A stretch of 64,000 nucleotides of DNA from assembly GCA_015847255.1 (NCBI GenBank), contig JADLZK010007791.1:62001-126000 (forward strand), given 5' to 3'. This DNA comes from Hyparrhenia diplandra. Its lineage: Eukaryota > Streptophyta > Magnoliopsida > Poales > Poaceae. The notes beneath the pieces were generated by a model, which was given only the letters and a program-made list of their open reading frames with translations, was not told where the DNA came from and did not search any database. The translations under genes were made by a program, and so were the position numbers. How positions within the stretch are numbered: the first letter of the stretch is position 1; every line of letters begins with the position of its first letter. Positions 35,268 through 46,639 of this stretch are shown here, one piece after another.

Positions 35268-36005
35268 CACTACTACATATTCGATTTTCCGTGGCGGGCT
35301 TTTTCGATTTTCCGTGGCGGGCTTCAAAACGCCCACTAAATGAAGGTCACGGAAAATCGAGGTGATTTTGCGGGCGCTTTTGGAAACCAAAAAGCCCGCC
35401 ACGGTTAATGAATAAAAAAATAAAAAAGAAAATCAAACCCCTAACCCTAATGGGCCCAAATCGGGCCCATGGGGGTTAGGTCTCTCGATCGCGCCGCGCG
35501 CAGCGGCTTCTCCGGCCGTCCGCGCGCCCGCCGCGTCGCTCAGCGCTGATCCGGTCGCCTCCACGGATCCGGATGGACCCCATGCGCGCCGCTGTCTCAC
35601 TCCACGCTGGCCGCGCTTCCGCCACGCTACCGCAGCCGGGCTGAAACGCGCGCCCACCGCTTCTCCCTCGGCCAGCCGCTTCCGCCCGGGCCAGTAGGCT
35701 AGAACCCGCCGCTCAGAAAGCGCCCCGCCGCCCCGCGCTGCTCCGCGCCAACAGAGGGGCCGTAACCGCCGGCCAACCCGAGGAGCCGCTGGCCACGTAG
35801 CCATCGCCCGGTCCGTCGTAGTCGCCGCCCGGGCCGCTGTGGGAAAGGAGAGGTGCCGGCTTTGGGGGAGGGTGAGGTCTGGGTGGCGGTGACAGTGGCG
35901 TTTGGGGATGGAGGGATGCCGACGGATGGAAGTTGGAGAGAGAGAGAGAAGTGGACGGTGAGGAGGCGTTCGGTGCTGATGATTGGGCTAGGGTTTGGTG
36001 CTCCA

Positions 36006-36013
36006 CTTATATA
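36006..36013 (-). promoter_or_regulatory. TATA-like box in outer CACTA leader cassette
   Basis: Minus-strand TATATAAG is followed by GGAGCACCAAACCCTAGCC and a CT-rich run, like a plant core promoter and leader. The inner CACTA inserted 10 bp upstream of it. Confidence 0.45.
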
Positions 36014-36023
36014 TGGTGGTCTT

Positions 36024-37071
36024 CACTACTACAAAAAACGATTTATGGTGGCGGGCAAAAAAATTTTCCATGGCGGTTTATTTGCCCGCCCACCAATGAG
36101 GGTCACGGTAAATAAAGTATTTTTCGGTGGCGGTCAATTTGCCCGTCATGGTAAATGAGGAAAAAAAAAAAAAAATGAAAGCCCAACCCCGAAGCCCTAG
36201 CGGACCTGCATTTGGGGCCGCCGCCGCTAGGGTTTTGGGGCCCCCACCACGCCGCCACCGGCCAGCTCGCGCCCGCCGCCCGGCAGCCTAGCCACGGGAT
36301 CTCGCGGAGGAGCTCCACATCGCCGGATCCATCTCCACGCCCGCCGGATCTCGCGGAGGAGCTCCACGCCGGCCGGATCGGGCCCCGCTGCCGCCGAGGA
36401 GGCGCGCCGTCGCCGGATCTCGCGAGGAGGAGCTCCACGCCGGCTGATCTCGGGCGTAGGAGCCGCCCGCCGCCGCGACCGCCCCGCCCAAGGCCGCCAA
36501 GGCAGTCCCGCCGCCGTCCGCCTCCACGCAGCGAAGCTCTCGCGCCGGCGATCTCGATCCGCCGCTTCCACCGCCGCGCGGCGCCGCCGGCCGGGCCCGC
36601 GCGTCGGCCGCTGGAGGCCGCGTCGTCGGGGAGGCCGCGCCACCGAAGGGGAGGGTGGGCGCCCGGATCGGGGCGGCGGTGCCGCGAAAGGGAGGGTTGG
36701 GGGCGTCGGGAGGAAGGGTTGGGGTGAGAGAGAAGGAAGGTGAGGGAGTGAGGGAGAGAGAGTCCGGTGGTGTGGTGAACGAGTGAAGTGAAACCCTAAC
36801 TCCCCCTCTCTATATATCTGAGCCCGGTTTCGGATGGATTTTAGGCTTTTTCGGGGTTCTTTGGGCCGGCTAGTTGGGCTTCATTTACCATGGTGGGTTT
36901 TAAAAAATCGCCATGGTTAATTGATTTTGCATAGCGGTTATTAGAACCGCCACGGTTAATAAAAAATAACCGCCACGGTTAGTAGAGACATTAACCGCGG
37001 GCGGTTTTCAAAAATGCCCGCCACGGAAAATAAAATCTGAACACCACGTAAAAATCAATTACGTAGTAGTG
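36024..37071. mobile_element. CACTA element (inner, nested)
   Basis: The ends are CACTACTACAAAAAACG and, on the minus strand, CACTACTACGTAATTG, with the 3-bp target duplication CTT (36021-36023, 37072-37074). The right ~100 bp closely resembles the right end of the outer element, so they are one family. The GC-rich core 36180-36720 has minus-strand frames (36227-36643, alanine/arginine-rich) that I do not recognise. A minus-strand TATATAG-type box is at 36810-36819, followed by AGTTAGGGTTTCAC. Non-autonomous. Confidence 0.9.
36810..36819 (-). promoter_or_regulatory. TATA-like box in inner CACTA leader cassette
   Basis: Minus-strand AGATATATAG is followed by AGAGGGGGAGTTAGGGTTTC and a CT-rich run, the same layout as in the outer element. 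Confidence 0.4.
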
Positions 37072-37295
37072 CTTGAAATTGGGCTCGATGGACTTAGGTT
37101 TCCTTATCGGGCTGGAACTTTTGGGCCCTATTAACGCGGGCGGTTTTACCGTGGCGGGCTTTTTAACCGCCACGCATAAAATAGAAAAAATAACCGCCAT
37201 GGTTAATCATGATATTAACTGTGGCGGTTTCTCAAATGCCCGCCACGGAAAATGAAATTCAAACACCACGTAAAATCAATTCTGTAGTAGTGATA

Positions 37296-38230
37296 AACTT
37301 CAGGGATGCATGTTGCATGCATGAATTCTTCCTGTATCCATCCTCACAGCGACAGGGGCCGGATGCTTAGATAATCCACACCGCACCAGAGAGATTTGAA
37401 GGAAACAAAGCACATACGGGAGACGAAGTGAAGTGGATGCCGATCAGTTAAATATTTCAGTGCATTCAGCCGAGCACAAGCGAGGTGTGGCCTTTGTGTT
37501 GACTGTATCGAACAAGAAACTCTTCTGCAACCAATTCACTTTCCTGAGAGTGAGGAACATCCAGGAGCATAACAAGCACCATGGAGACTTTTTTTGTTTC
37601 ATTTTGAGAAAATAGGGGATTGTACGCTACTCGAATTTTTAATAGCTGAAATTCAAAAGGTTACAAGTATTCAAGAAACAAATAACCAAACAAATAAACT
37701 ATGAATCACCATCCAGTGGCCTCGTTCGACCTTCTTGCACGCGACATGGACGTGAAACACAGCAACGGTGCAAGCAGCTTCCTGGCTTCCTGTTGGGTCG
37801 GCACTCGGGAAGCCTCCCCGCTCCTCGGCCAACATGTCAGCAGCCACGGTGCCCCTCTGCATCACCTGTTGTCCATCGATGCCTGGTGCGCCAACCCTCC
37901 ATCATCATCTGCCAGGAGCTCGCAGGCAGTGGATCCGCGCATGTGCTACTTCCCCACCTTCCCGCGGTCTTGATTTTGTAGATTATTAGGTGATCAATCT
38001 TGGAAGGGATGGTTGGTCCCATGCTGCTGTATTAATAAATACATTAAATTGCTCTATTTTCATTGCGTATACATGCATCAGTTATCAAATAAAGAAGAAA
38101 GCAGAGTTCGTTATGTATATATTGCTCCTGCCCGTTTGTGTAACTGCTTGGTGTGAACTAGCAGCCAGCTGATGGCAGGAAACACATGCTGGCCACGAAT
38201 TTACTGTACACTTATAACTGTGTCCTACAG
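37296..38230 (+). other. Displaced body of PHAS unit S7 and upstream flank of S8
   Basis: AACTTCAGGGATGCATG joins directly to the S7 5' part once the CACTA is removed, as at 59576 after S15. The block includes CATTCAGCCGAGCACAAGCG, CACCATGGAGACTTTTTTTG and a GC-richer stretch at 37740-37975 that recurs near 43560, 55540 and 60110. It then runs into the promoter flank of S8 (ACACATGCTGGCCACGAATT). Only short frames occur. Confidence 0.55.
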
Positions 38231-38251
38231 CTTCGTCAAAGGCAGCATGCA

Positions 38252-38800
38252 TATATAAATCCATACTGGAGGTGGGTTGTGGCAGCGCGAGCTAGAACAA
38301 GTGTGTCTATAGTATTCACTCTAGAGGAAATTCAAATGTGTATATGGTACTGTCTAGGAATTGGAGGCATTGGGATTTTAAGCAACTGCCTGATATTAAA
38401 ATACAGTACTAAGGTCAATGTATCCGCCGTGATCGGTAATCAATGACACTCGTACACCTTAGCAGAGAATAGCACTGCCACGAGCCGTCTGCATTAGAGA
38501 AGACAGAGACGGAATTTGCGTTGCTGTTCGGCTGCTTGCCTGCATTCTCTGCCTTCCGCTGGTTGAATGCTTCCCGTTCAAGACAACAGTGACACTGATC
38601 GTGGGAGTAAACAGCCAAAGCAGCAGCAGCTAGCTGCTACTTAAACATCATGTGCCGTGAACAAGTAACTTACTCATTCGTATGGTGCCTGGTTCAACTT
38701 AAGCAGCTAGAAGGATACCAGTAAGCTCATACAGTTCAATGTCAGTCATCCTGCTCCTCTGTCGAAGCTAGTGGAGAGAATGAAGACTAGAATTGTGTTC
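38252..38800 (+). ncRNA. PHAS-like unit S8, plus strand
   Basis: TATATAAAT is at 38252-38260 and the site at 38355-38376 (core GGAATTGGAGGCATTGGGAT). This is the best match of the series, about 19 of 22 to the expected miR2118 target. Spacing is 103 bp because the leader has a short deletion (the CAGCCAAAC segment is missing). The cleavage fragment would start at 38367. No complementary miR2118 arm follows, which argues against a MIR2118 hairpin. The 3' limit is arbitrary. Confidence 0.65.
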
Positions 38801-39659
38801 CTTATATTAGGCAGGGTGAAACTATGAATGCAATTGATTAAAGCATGGTCGATCTTCCATATAAACCGAAGCAAAGTTATTAGTTACTCGACTGTAATAG
38901 AGAAGGTGAATAGAACAAATACGGTAAAGATGCTAGAGCCACTAGCCCATGCAACGGCGAACAGGGTAAGCAAACGATCCACATTTAATCGTTCTGGCTC
39001 GAAACCAAAGCCGCCTCTTAAAACCGAGGTTCTAAAGGCGGCTCAAATACAACCATCTTAACATATGTATTTTCTAGAAATCATCACACATAGCTTTCCC
39101 CTCGACTTCACCTGATTTTGAAATTATTACATGGGATACCATAAATGGATTCAAATGGAAAAGCTTCAACCACAAGGTTTAAGATACGGACCAGTACTAA
39201 AACTTGTGACACTCAAAATGAATGGATTTTGGTTGTTCCTCCTTTTTTTTTTTTGACAACAAGTTGTTCCTCCACTTGAGGTGGTGTAAACATTTTTGAA
39301 GTCAAAATATGGGAACTTTTGGAACATATAAATAAATGATTTCAAAAGGAAAAGTTGACAAAATGTTGTATTTAACATTTTGTGATCTATAACTTTGGTT
39401 TTTATCTTACTCGACACGGTCCTTTTAAAATTTCAAGTTAAAATGTGAGAAATGAAAACTAAATTTTCGGACCATAGATTACTTCAAACAAATAATTTAT
39501 CAATTGCAATATTTTTTTACCAAAAGAGTGTCTCCCCCTCTCTTTTTAATTAAATGGAAGAATGAGTATGTACAAAACCTTTATAGAGCTTCCAGGATCA
39601 AAGCAAAAAAAACAGAGTGGAATATACCTTTTAGAGCTATATTTTGAGGACCCCCAACT
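38801..39659. other. AT-rich intergenic sequence, nothing assigned
   Basis: It includes a short foldback near 39009-39044 (GCCGCCTCTTAAAACCGAGG with GGCGGC later) and long A/T runs. It looks like decayed transposon DNA, but I see no termini or coding remnant. Confidence 0.35.
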
Positions 39660-40218
39660 GTAAGTCCAGATATCATTCAGAGATTTATTCCAGTTACTAT
39701 TTGATGAACTATAGCAGCTTAGTTAGTTGACTAGCTGGTAAAATTTGAAGGGGGCAGAGGACTGAATGCTCTTTCGATCTCATTGTTAATAAGGAGTCTA
39801 ACAGATCATTTTGGTTTCCTTGCAAAGGAAAACAAGTGTGGGTATTTATGCATTAGGGGCTGCTCAATCCAAATATCACTCCACAACATAACTTAGTTTC
39901 CCTTGTTTGGTTTGCAACTAGGAAAGAGTCTGTATTTGGAGAATAATTTTAAGATGTGTTTGTACCAAAATGGGACAACAGGACTCCTTGCATGAGGAGG
40001 GCCTGATCATTGCTATAGAAGGATAACCAGTGAGGCTGACCCAGGGGATATACGCATTGTTCTAGAATTTGTCCAAGGTTTTCATTAGAAGAGCATCATT
40101 CTGGAGTTGGACATCAATGATCCCAAGTCCTCCTTGACCTTTTTGGTTTGCAGGATTCTTCCCATGCTATGAAACAGCTACCTTGCATGTTGATATCTCC
40201 CTTGCTCCATAGACAATG
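39660..40218 (-). pseudogene. LINE (L1-type) reverse transcriptase C-terminal fragment
   Basis: The minus strand reads GDINMQGSCFIAWEESCKPK, then after a frame break QGGLGIIDVQLQNDALLMK and IPWVSLTGYPS, and further on WSDIWIEQPLMHKYPHLFSF. These are the conserved words at the end of plant L1 reverse transcriptase (clvAW, vcrPK, GGLGi, lqN.all, pWv, then fW.D.W..pL...fP.LfsF). The fragment is frameshifted and starts abruptly at a G run (40222-40236), consistent with 5' truncation. No poly-A tail or target duplication was confirmed. Confidence 0.75.
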
Positions 40219-40589
40219 CTTTTTTTGGGGGGGGGGTGATTCTTCCCGTGTTTCCAGTGTTTGGCAATGCCTCGTTTTACTAGGCATGCGGTTGCTTGAC
40301 TCCCAAACTAGCATATGCTTAATTGACTCTCACGCTGCCGGTGTGGTAGTGCCACGCATGGGCTTTTATATATACATGCATTAGTTACTAGAGAACAAAG
40401 CAGAGTCCTGTTTTTTATATAACCTCTTAGCACTGTTTATATGAATGTATCCGTAGTAGTAGACTACAATTACATAATGATAAAAATGTGAGGTAGCAGC
40501 AAGTTGGCAGGAAACATGTGCTGCCCATGTGTTTATTGTATGTATACTCATAATTGCGCCCTGCTCCTTCGTGAAAGACAGTTTGTGGA

Positions 40590-41480
40590 TATATAAATCC
40601 GGAGGGGTCAGGTTGTTGAGCAAAACAGAATGCAGGGTGCGGCAGCCAGCTAGAATGAGAAGAGTCTCTAGGGAGTAGTGGAAACTTCGATCGGTACGGT
40701 GCAATGTAGTTCAGGAATTAGAGGCACTGGGATTTTAAGCTATTGCCAGAGGCAGGACTCAAGTACGGATTTTTCGAATTCATCGTCCATGGCCGCCCCC
40801 GACCTCACATGGTCGTGCGGTGGAAGTCATCCCCGGCTCACGGAGGTTGAGCAGCGTATTCGTCGCCATAGCCAGCGTTTCGTGCAGGGAGTTGCCTCCC
40901 CCAACCACCGCAGTTCTTCCCGGGGGACAAGTAGATATCCTCCCTCTCTACTGCCCGAGGGCATTTGTTCAGTCTCATTATCCTTTGGAAGCCTGGGGGC
41001 TTGGAGCATCTCATGAAGTCTTGAGTTGCTTTGCATTGCAGCAGCCCTCGACGAGCCAAACTGGGAGGAGAGCCGGCGATCTGGTTCTGGACCAGCTGTC
41101 ACCGGGAGATCCGTGGAAGCTGCGCCGCTACATGTTTCTGCTTCCTTGTCAAACAATACAAGAAAGCCTTAGCTAGCTACATCTCAATCAGACTTCACAT
41201 CCATTGTGATAGTGCCTAGCTCAACTTTCCATTTTGTCCATCGTACGTCTTGACATGGTGTTCTAGTAGCTAGAATGAAACCACCAAACTCATACAGTTT
41301 ACCCTAAACCTTAAACCGTGCGGTCCAAGATTAGTCACCTGCTCCGGTATAGATTTGTGCAACTCAAATGGAGGGAATGAAGAATGATACGTGTTGTGTT
41401 CCTTACGGACAATGAAACTGTAAACGCAATTGATCAAGACATGGTACGTCCTTCAAATGATAAAAAAAGGTTTTGCTAAA
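40590..41480 (+). ncRNA. PHAS-like unit S9, plus strand
   Basis: TATATAAAT is at 40590-40598 and the site at 40712-40733 (core GGAATTAGAGGCACTGGGAT, about 16 of 22). The cleavage fragment would start at 40724. The body to about 41480 (GGTGGAAGTCATCC, GGTTGAGCAG, CAGTTCTTCCCGG, GCTGCGCCGC) is clearly paralogous to 53320-53960 after S11, including the final ATGAAACTGTAAACGCAATTG. Frames differ between the two copies, so the conservation is not protein-like. S9+S10 and S11+S12 are one duplicated pair. Confidence 0.6.
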
Positions 41481-42481
41481 AAACAAAAAAAAAAGTTATT
41501 AGAGTACCTGTAATAGGAAAGGTAAAAATTAAGTGCATGTGTGGAACATGATTTATATGAATGGATGTTCCTTAGGGACCATGAAACTATAAACGCAATT
41601 GATCAAAACACGGTCTTTCAAAAGCGAAACAAAGTTATTTGTATTCCTGTAATAGGGAAGGTAAGTGAAGTGCATGTGGAATATGATTGATATGAATGGT
41701 GCAACAAATATGCTAAAATGCTACAGCCCAGTAATACATCCTAGAACGAATAGAGTAAACATATGTTAAAAATTTATCTTGATTTCAGGCGCCGCTTTGC
41801 ATGTGCCAGCGATGGTTCATGTGCTGTGCACGGGAGCCACATGATGATGATCCAACTACTATGAATCGTCCCTGAGGGGACCAAAAAAAAGAGAGGCACA
41901 TGTACAATAGTAGTTCCAATAGTTTTTTAGCACTTGACACTGAAAGAGATGAGATTAATTTTCTTTTTGTAGCAATACACACTGACTTTTTCATCAAAAC
42001 TTGGAAATTAAACTAGTTATAAAAAAATCTAATGTTAGAATTATATATTTAATAGTTCATATATACTATTATTTGGCAGTACTTTTGTTAATTTTAGTGT
42101 TTATTAATTGTATAGGTATTGATCCTTTGATTTAATCTAATTAGCTACATCATTATAACATCGTAATGTATATGATTTTTTATCTTTTTACATGATTCGC
42201 TCTTTGTAGGCACTTTCTTTCACGGGTTCCTTTTAACAATGTATTAATATAATAGCAATTTAAATTGCTTCTTTTTTGTTAGACGTGCATCAGTTACTAG
42301 AGAGGGAAACCGAGTTCCTTTTTTTAAATATAATGTTCCCATTGTCATTGCACTGTTCATATAGATGAACTCAAGGCCCATAGAGTACAACTACATAACA
42401 ATGAAGTCATATGTGGGGTAGCAAGCATGTATTTACTGTACACTAGTAATTGTGCCCTTCAAATTAAAGGCAGCATATGCA

Positions 42482-43150
42482 TATATAAATCAGGATGTTC
42501 TGCAGCCAAACTTACTGGATGCGGGGTGTGGCAGCGAGCTAGAACTAGAACTGGTGTCTCTAGTCACTAGTCTTCACTCGAAAAAAAATTCAATTGGGTC
42601 GGTGAGTCTAGGAACCGGAGGTATTGGGATTATAAGCTATATGTTGTAAGCTTCCGGGATGCATGTATGATTAGCTCTTTGTAGACTCTTTCTTTCTTCA
42701 TGTAGCAGACACGAATTCATCAAGTATCTAGATGCTTAGATTATCAGCCCGCTGTTTTACCAAGCATGTAGAAAAGAAGACAAAAGAGAAGAGCACTGCC
42801 ATGACAAATAGGCGTCGCAGTAGACACAGAGTTGAAGCAAATAGAGCACGTTCAGGAGATGAATATTTCAGCTCATTCAACCCAGCACAAGCGAGGTGCC
42901 TTTCTGTTGATCACTATCGAACAAGGAACTCCTTTGTAACCAGCTTGTCTTCCTCGTGTAACTCCTAGAGTCTCGATTCTGAATATGTTTCCTGAGAGTG
43001 ATGAACACCCAGGACCATAAGAAGCACCATGGACACCTTTTTTTATTTTGATGGAAAACAGGAAGCATTGTCTGAATTTTTCATAGCTGAAATTTAAAAG
43101 TTTACAAGTATTCAAGAAACAAAACCCGAAACAAACAAAATGAACAAAAT
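42482..43150 (+). ncRNA. PHAS-like unit S10, plus strand
   Basis: TATATAAAT is at 42482-42490, after CAAATTAAAGGCAGCATATG. The site is at 42609-42630 (core GGAACCGGAGGTATTGGGAT, about 17 of 22), and the cleavage fragment would start at 42621. The body (AGAGCACTGCCATGACAAAT, TTCAGCTCATTCAACCCAGC, CTTGTCTTCCTCGTGTAACT) is paralogous to those after S12 and S15. Class A units like this use GGAACTGGAGGTATTGGGAT, while class B units use GGAATTGGAGGCATTGGGAT. Confidence 0.6.
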
Positions 43151-44629
43151 CTACTATCTACTATACCTAAATAGGAGGAACCCACTGCCGATTTTCTGCG
43201 ATTTCGTGAAACCACGTCATCAAGAAGGTCCCACCCACAAGTCACTAACCTTCAAGTCACTCAGCTGCTGCCAAAGCACTTAATTTCCCACCATGGGCGT
43301 TCACCACTCATGAAACTGATACACACCGAAGTGGATAGCTGTTTTCGACTGTCAGTCCCCTATTTGCACCACCTGCCGCGCGCTACAAGTGGTGGCTGCG
43401 GCAACAAGTGGAGCATCGTCGTCTCGACCATGACCAGGAGTAGCGGCAGCAACAAGTGAAGCACTGACGTTGGAAGAACACTTATATATGGAGGCGCCGC
43501 TGCAATAAGTCGAGTTGACGAGGAGCGCACACTGATGACGGGTGCGCGACATGGACATTACACGGCGCCCTCTGCATCACCTGTTGTCCATCGATACGTG
43601 GTGCACTGCCCCTCTGCATCAACCGCCATGGAGCTTGCAGGCAGAGGATCCGCACATGCGGTCCTTCCTCACCTTCCCGCTGTCTTGATTATTAGGAGAT
43701 GAACCTTGGAAAGCAATCGCGGGCCTCATGCTGCTGTATTAACAAATACATTAAACTGCTCTGTTTACATTAAACAGCACATGCATCAGTTACAAAATAA
43801 AGAAGGAAGCAGAGTTCTTTATTATGTATATAATGCTCCTGGCCCTTTTTTAGGAGGCAGCAGGTCGCATGACCAATATATATGATGAGGCCACACGGTG
43901 ACCATAATAGCGAGCCTTGTGGAGTAGCTTCCAGTGGCCAATTGCTCTGATTTTCCCGTGTTTGGCATTGCCTCGTTTTTCTAGACATGGGTGGTGTCGG
44001 GAATTTAACCACATCTTCTCTCCACGTCCTCGATGCGAGTCTAGAACAGCACGCAAGAAACAATCCCAGTCACTGTTTGAATAGAGACGAGAGGTGTTCT
44101 CTGTAAGAAGATGTTTGTCCAACGACGCCTGCGCAACGTGGTCGCTGCTAAATGGATACCAGCTCTCGACATGCACGCACCTGAGGACATTGCCAATATT
44201 CATCTAGAGAGAACTGAGTGTGATGGCAGTATAAGCCGGTGGCGGCAATAGATTTCTGCAAACGATAAATAGAAAGCTAAGAGGAGGCCCTGACGGCGAT
44301 AGGTTTTAGCGTAGGATATTTTTCACATGTAATTTGCATGTAGATATCTAGTTTTACTAAATAAAAATTATATAATATAAATCTTCATAATGGCAATGGT
44401 GGGTAAATTATAGGTACATTTAGGGAGTTATTTTATGGTGTTGTGTAATGACAAATGTGGGTAATTTTTAGAAAATAAAATAGATCGAATGACTGTCATC
44501 TAGAGGCTTCTGAATCGATGTTTCGATTAATGAGATTTTATAGGATTTATCTATTTTTCTAGAGCATCTCATGAGTATTAACATGGAGAGCTGCTATTGG
44601 GCTGAGATGGCCCCATTTCGATTCAGTAT
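43151..44629. repeat. Segmental duplication block after S10
   Basis: 43151-44220 is colinear with 55150-56210 (CTACTATACCTAAATAGGAG, CACGTCATCAAGAAGG, ACATGGGTGGTGTCGGGAAT). A GC-richer part at 43370-43690 has short frames, none recognised. 44221-44629 shows nothing I can assign. Confidence 0.6.
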
Positions 44630-44719
44630 GGGCAAACATTAACCGTGGGCGTTTTTATTAAAGTTACCGATTAACGTTTAATAGATTTTCCATGGTAGTT
44701 ATTTAAAAAAATGTCATGG
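44630..44719. mobile_element. Degenerate CACTA relic, left part
   Basis: AACCGTGGGCGTTTTTATTA, TTTTCCATGGTAGTTATTTA and ATGTCATGGTAAATTAAG resemble the subterminal repeats of the CACTA elements at 35268-37292. The relic resumes at 46050 after a MULE. Its outer left end was not found. Confidence 0.5.
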
Positions 44720-44728
44720 TAAATTAAG

Positions 44729-46040
44729 GAGAGAATTATGTACATGGCCCTCTCAAAGTTAGTATTTATCTCTATGGCCTTTTTTTCAAAAAGTTAGCTA
44801 TACGGCCTGTGAAATATTTTGGTTATCTTGTGGCCTTACGTTATATTTTGTGGGAATTCTGTTAGACTTACCATTGTTTAAGATGAAGAATGACCAAAAT
44901 AGCCCCGCCTATCCCTTGGACCGAACCGGCGCCCCGATCCGCTCGCCGGCTTGTCCCGGCCCCGCCGGGGGAAATTTTTCGCGAAAAAAAAAAAAGACCG
45001 ACGACGGGGGCGCCCGCCGCCATGGAGAGGGCCGCCGCCGGCGGCCCGGCGCCGCGCCCGCGGGTCAAGGGATTGATCCGCCGCCTCCTCCCCTTGATCT
45101 ATCTCCTCCCGACCTCCTCCCTTCCGGCCCTCCCTTCCAGCGACCATGGTGACAAAGAATGGAGGGACCAGCTCCGGCCAAAGGCAGCAAGGGGAGGGGC
45201 TGGCTCACGGTCGAGCAGCAGGGGAGGACGCACCTCCGGTGGCTACTGCAGCGGGAAGGGCCGGCTCGGCGGGCGCTCGCAAATGAAATAATTGGCCCAT
45301 AGGATTGTGAGTTGCGACTTCCATCTTGAATACTCAAATCAAATAGCGAAATGAGTGAAATCGGTAAATACTCCATTAATAAACACACATCTTAGTTCTC
45401 TACTACATGATGCATCTTTTTCTCATTGTAGAAAACATTTTAATTTTGATATTCATGCATATCCGTTGAACGAGACTTTCCCCATCCCTAGCTGTATATA
45501 AAAATGAATACTTTTTGTCAAAATTTATTTATAATAACGACTCCTATATAAAGATCATGCATTCCAAATAAGCCATCTGTATAGTAGAGCTATAAAAAAT
45601 TTACAAGGAAGGAGTATTGAATTTAGAGCATGGCACGGCAACACAATAGGAAACTAATTCTTACATAAGTAAATGTGTATAGCCTAATTTATATGTTCTG
45701 ATTTACCTTCCTCTCTTAAATTTTATTTAAAATTATACTTTTTTTACAACTATTTAAAATTATACTTTGGTTCGGTCATAAACAAATTAAATCAATGTGG
45801 CCTGAGAATATAGGAGACAAACACCAGAGGCAGTTCAGAATGGAAAACTTGCAGTTTTTTTCCCTTCTAGGGGTATAATGGTCTTTTCTGTCAAAACTTA
45901 ACATCGTTAAAAAAAAAAAAGTAGATGGAAGGCCATAGAGGTAACACAAAGTTTTTTCAGGGCCATAGAGATAACTTTGAAAAAAAAAGGCCATAGAGAT
46001 ACAACCAAACTTTCGAGAGGGCCATAGAGATAATTGCCCC
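44729..46040. mobile_element. Mutator-like element with possible captured insert (Pack-MULE-like)
   Basis: The ends GAGAGAATTATGTACATGGC and, on the minus strand, GGGGCAATTATCTCTATGGC are inverted repeats that continue into CCTCTC, with a perfect 9-bp target duplication TAAATTAAG (44720-44728, 46041-46049). The motif ATCTCTATGGCC repeats near both ends. The interior at 44905-45290 is sharply GC-rich inside an AT-rich element, the pattern of a captured gene fragment. No transposase. The outer sequence is a CACTA relic. Confidence 0.88.
44890..45291 (+). pseudogene. GC-rich open frame inside the MULE, product unknown
   Basis: A 133-codon frame begins MTKIAPPIPWTEPAPRSARR, is rich in arginine, proline, alanine and glycine, includes a short hydrophobic run LLPLIYLLPTSSLPALPSS, and ends SGKGRLGGRSQMK. 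I do not recognise it. Minus-strand frames overlap it fully. It may derive from a captured host exon or leader; composition alone would also give such frames. Confidence 0.35.
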
Positions 46041-46049
46041 TAAATTAAG

Positions 46050-46133
46050 CCATTTATGGCTATTTGGTTATTAAAAAAACAGCCACGGTTAATAAAATGG
46101 AAACGCCTTTGGAAAAGGTTTGTTGTAGTAGTG
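46050..46133. mobile_element. Degenerate CACTA relic, right terminus
   Basis: The sequence resumes after the MULE with ACAGCCACGGTTAATAAAAT and ends TGTTGTAGTAGTG, which on the minus strand is a CACTACTAC terminus. Confidence 0.6.
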
Positions 46134-46639
46134 AGGGGAATTTGATTGAGTCACCCAAAAACTGCCCCCGTTGCAAAAAAATTGTAGTACTGATCGTCAA
46201 GTAGAGTATTCCTTGATAGTTTTTTTTTTTCATGTGGTCAGTCACATGACTATCTGAACTGTTGTGTGGATAAGTGTGGGAGCTAATTAAGGCCATGTAC
46301 ATTTGTGTCGTCTCTTGTTGCCTCAAAGTATTTTTTTTTGTAAGTGATCTTTATTATAATCCATGTTTCCTAAAAAAGTATGCATGGTTCATAAATCTCA
46401 ATTGTGTAGCTTATTTATGTCACGTATGGACGTCATTTCGTAAATGATCCAGTGCCAAAGCGATGCATTTTCCAACCCAAAATCATTTTTATTGTTGCAC
46501 TGTTACTCACTGTATGTATAACCGGTTGCAATATTAATAATATACAAATAATTATGCTTTGTAGTCTCCACCCACGAAGTCTGATCAAAAGCAAAACTCT
46601 GGCCGAGATGGGTTGGCTGCTGCTCGATCTGGCGAGGAA

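Larger units (their letters stand above)
35268..37292. mobile_element. CACTA element (outer), interrupted by a second CACTA
   Basis: The ends are CACTACTACATATTCG at the left and, on the minus strand, CACTACTACAGAATTG at the right, with the 3-bp target duplication ATA (35265-35267, 37293-37295). Subterminal repeats CCGTGGCGGG and CCGCCACGG recur. The inner element occupies 36024-37071, leaving about 977 bp. The GC-rich stretch 35433-36000 reads on the minus strand like a promoter and leader: TATATAAG at 36006-36013, AAACCCTAG, a CT-rich run, then GC-rich sequence with an open frame 35713-36006. No transposase. Confidence 0.9.

Noticed and set aside
36212..36727. Host protein gene in the inner CACTA (171-codon plus frame)
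   Set aside because: Proline/arginine-rich frames are open on both strands of the same GC-rich block; a minus-strand leader is the simpler reading.
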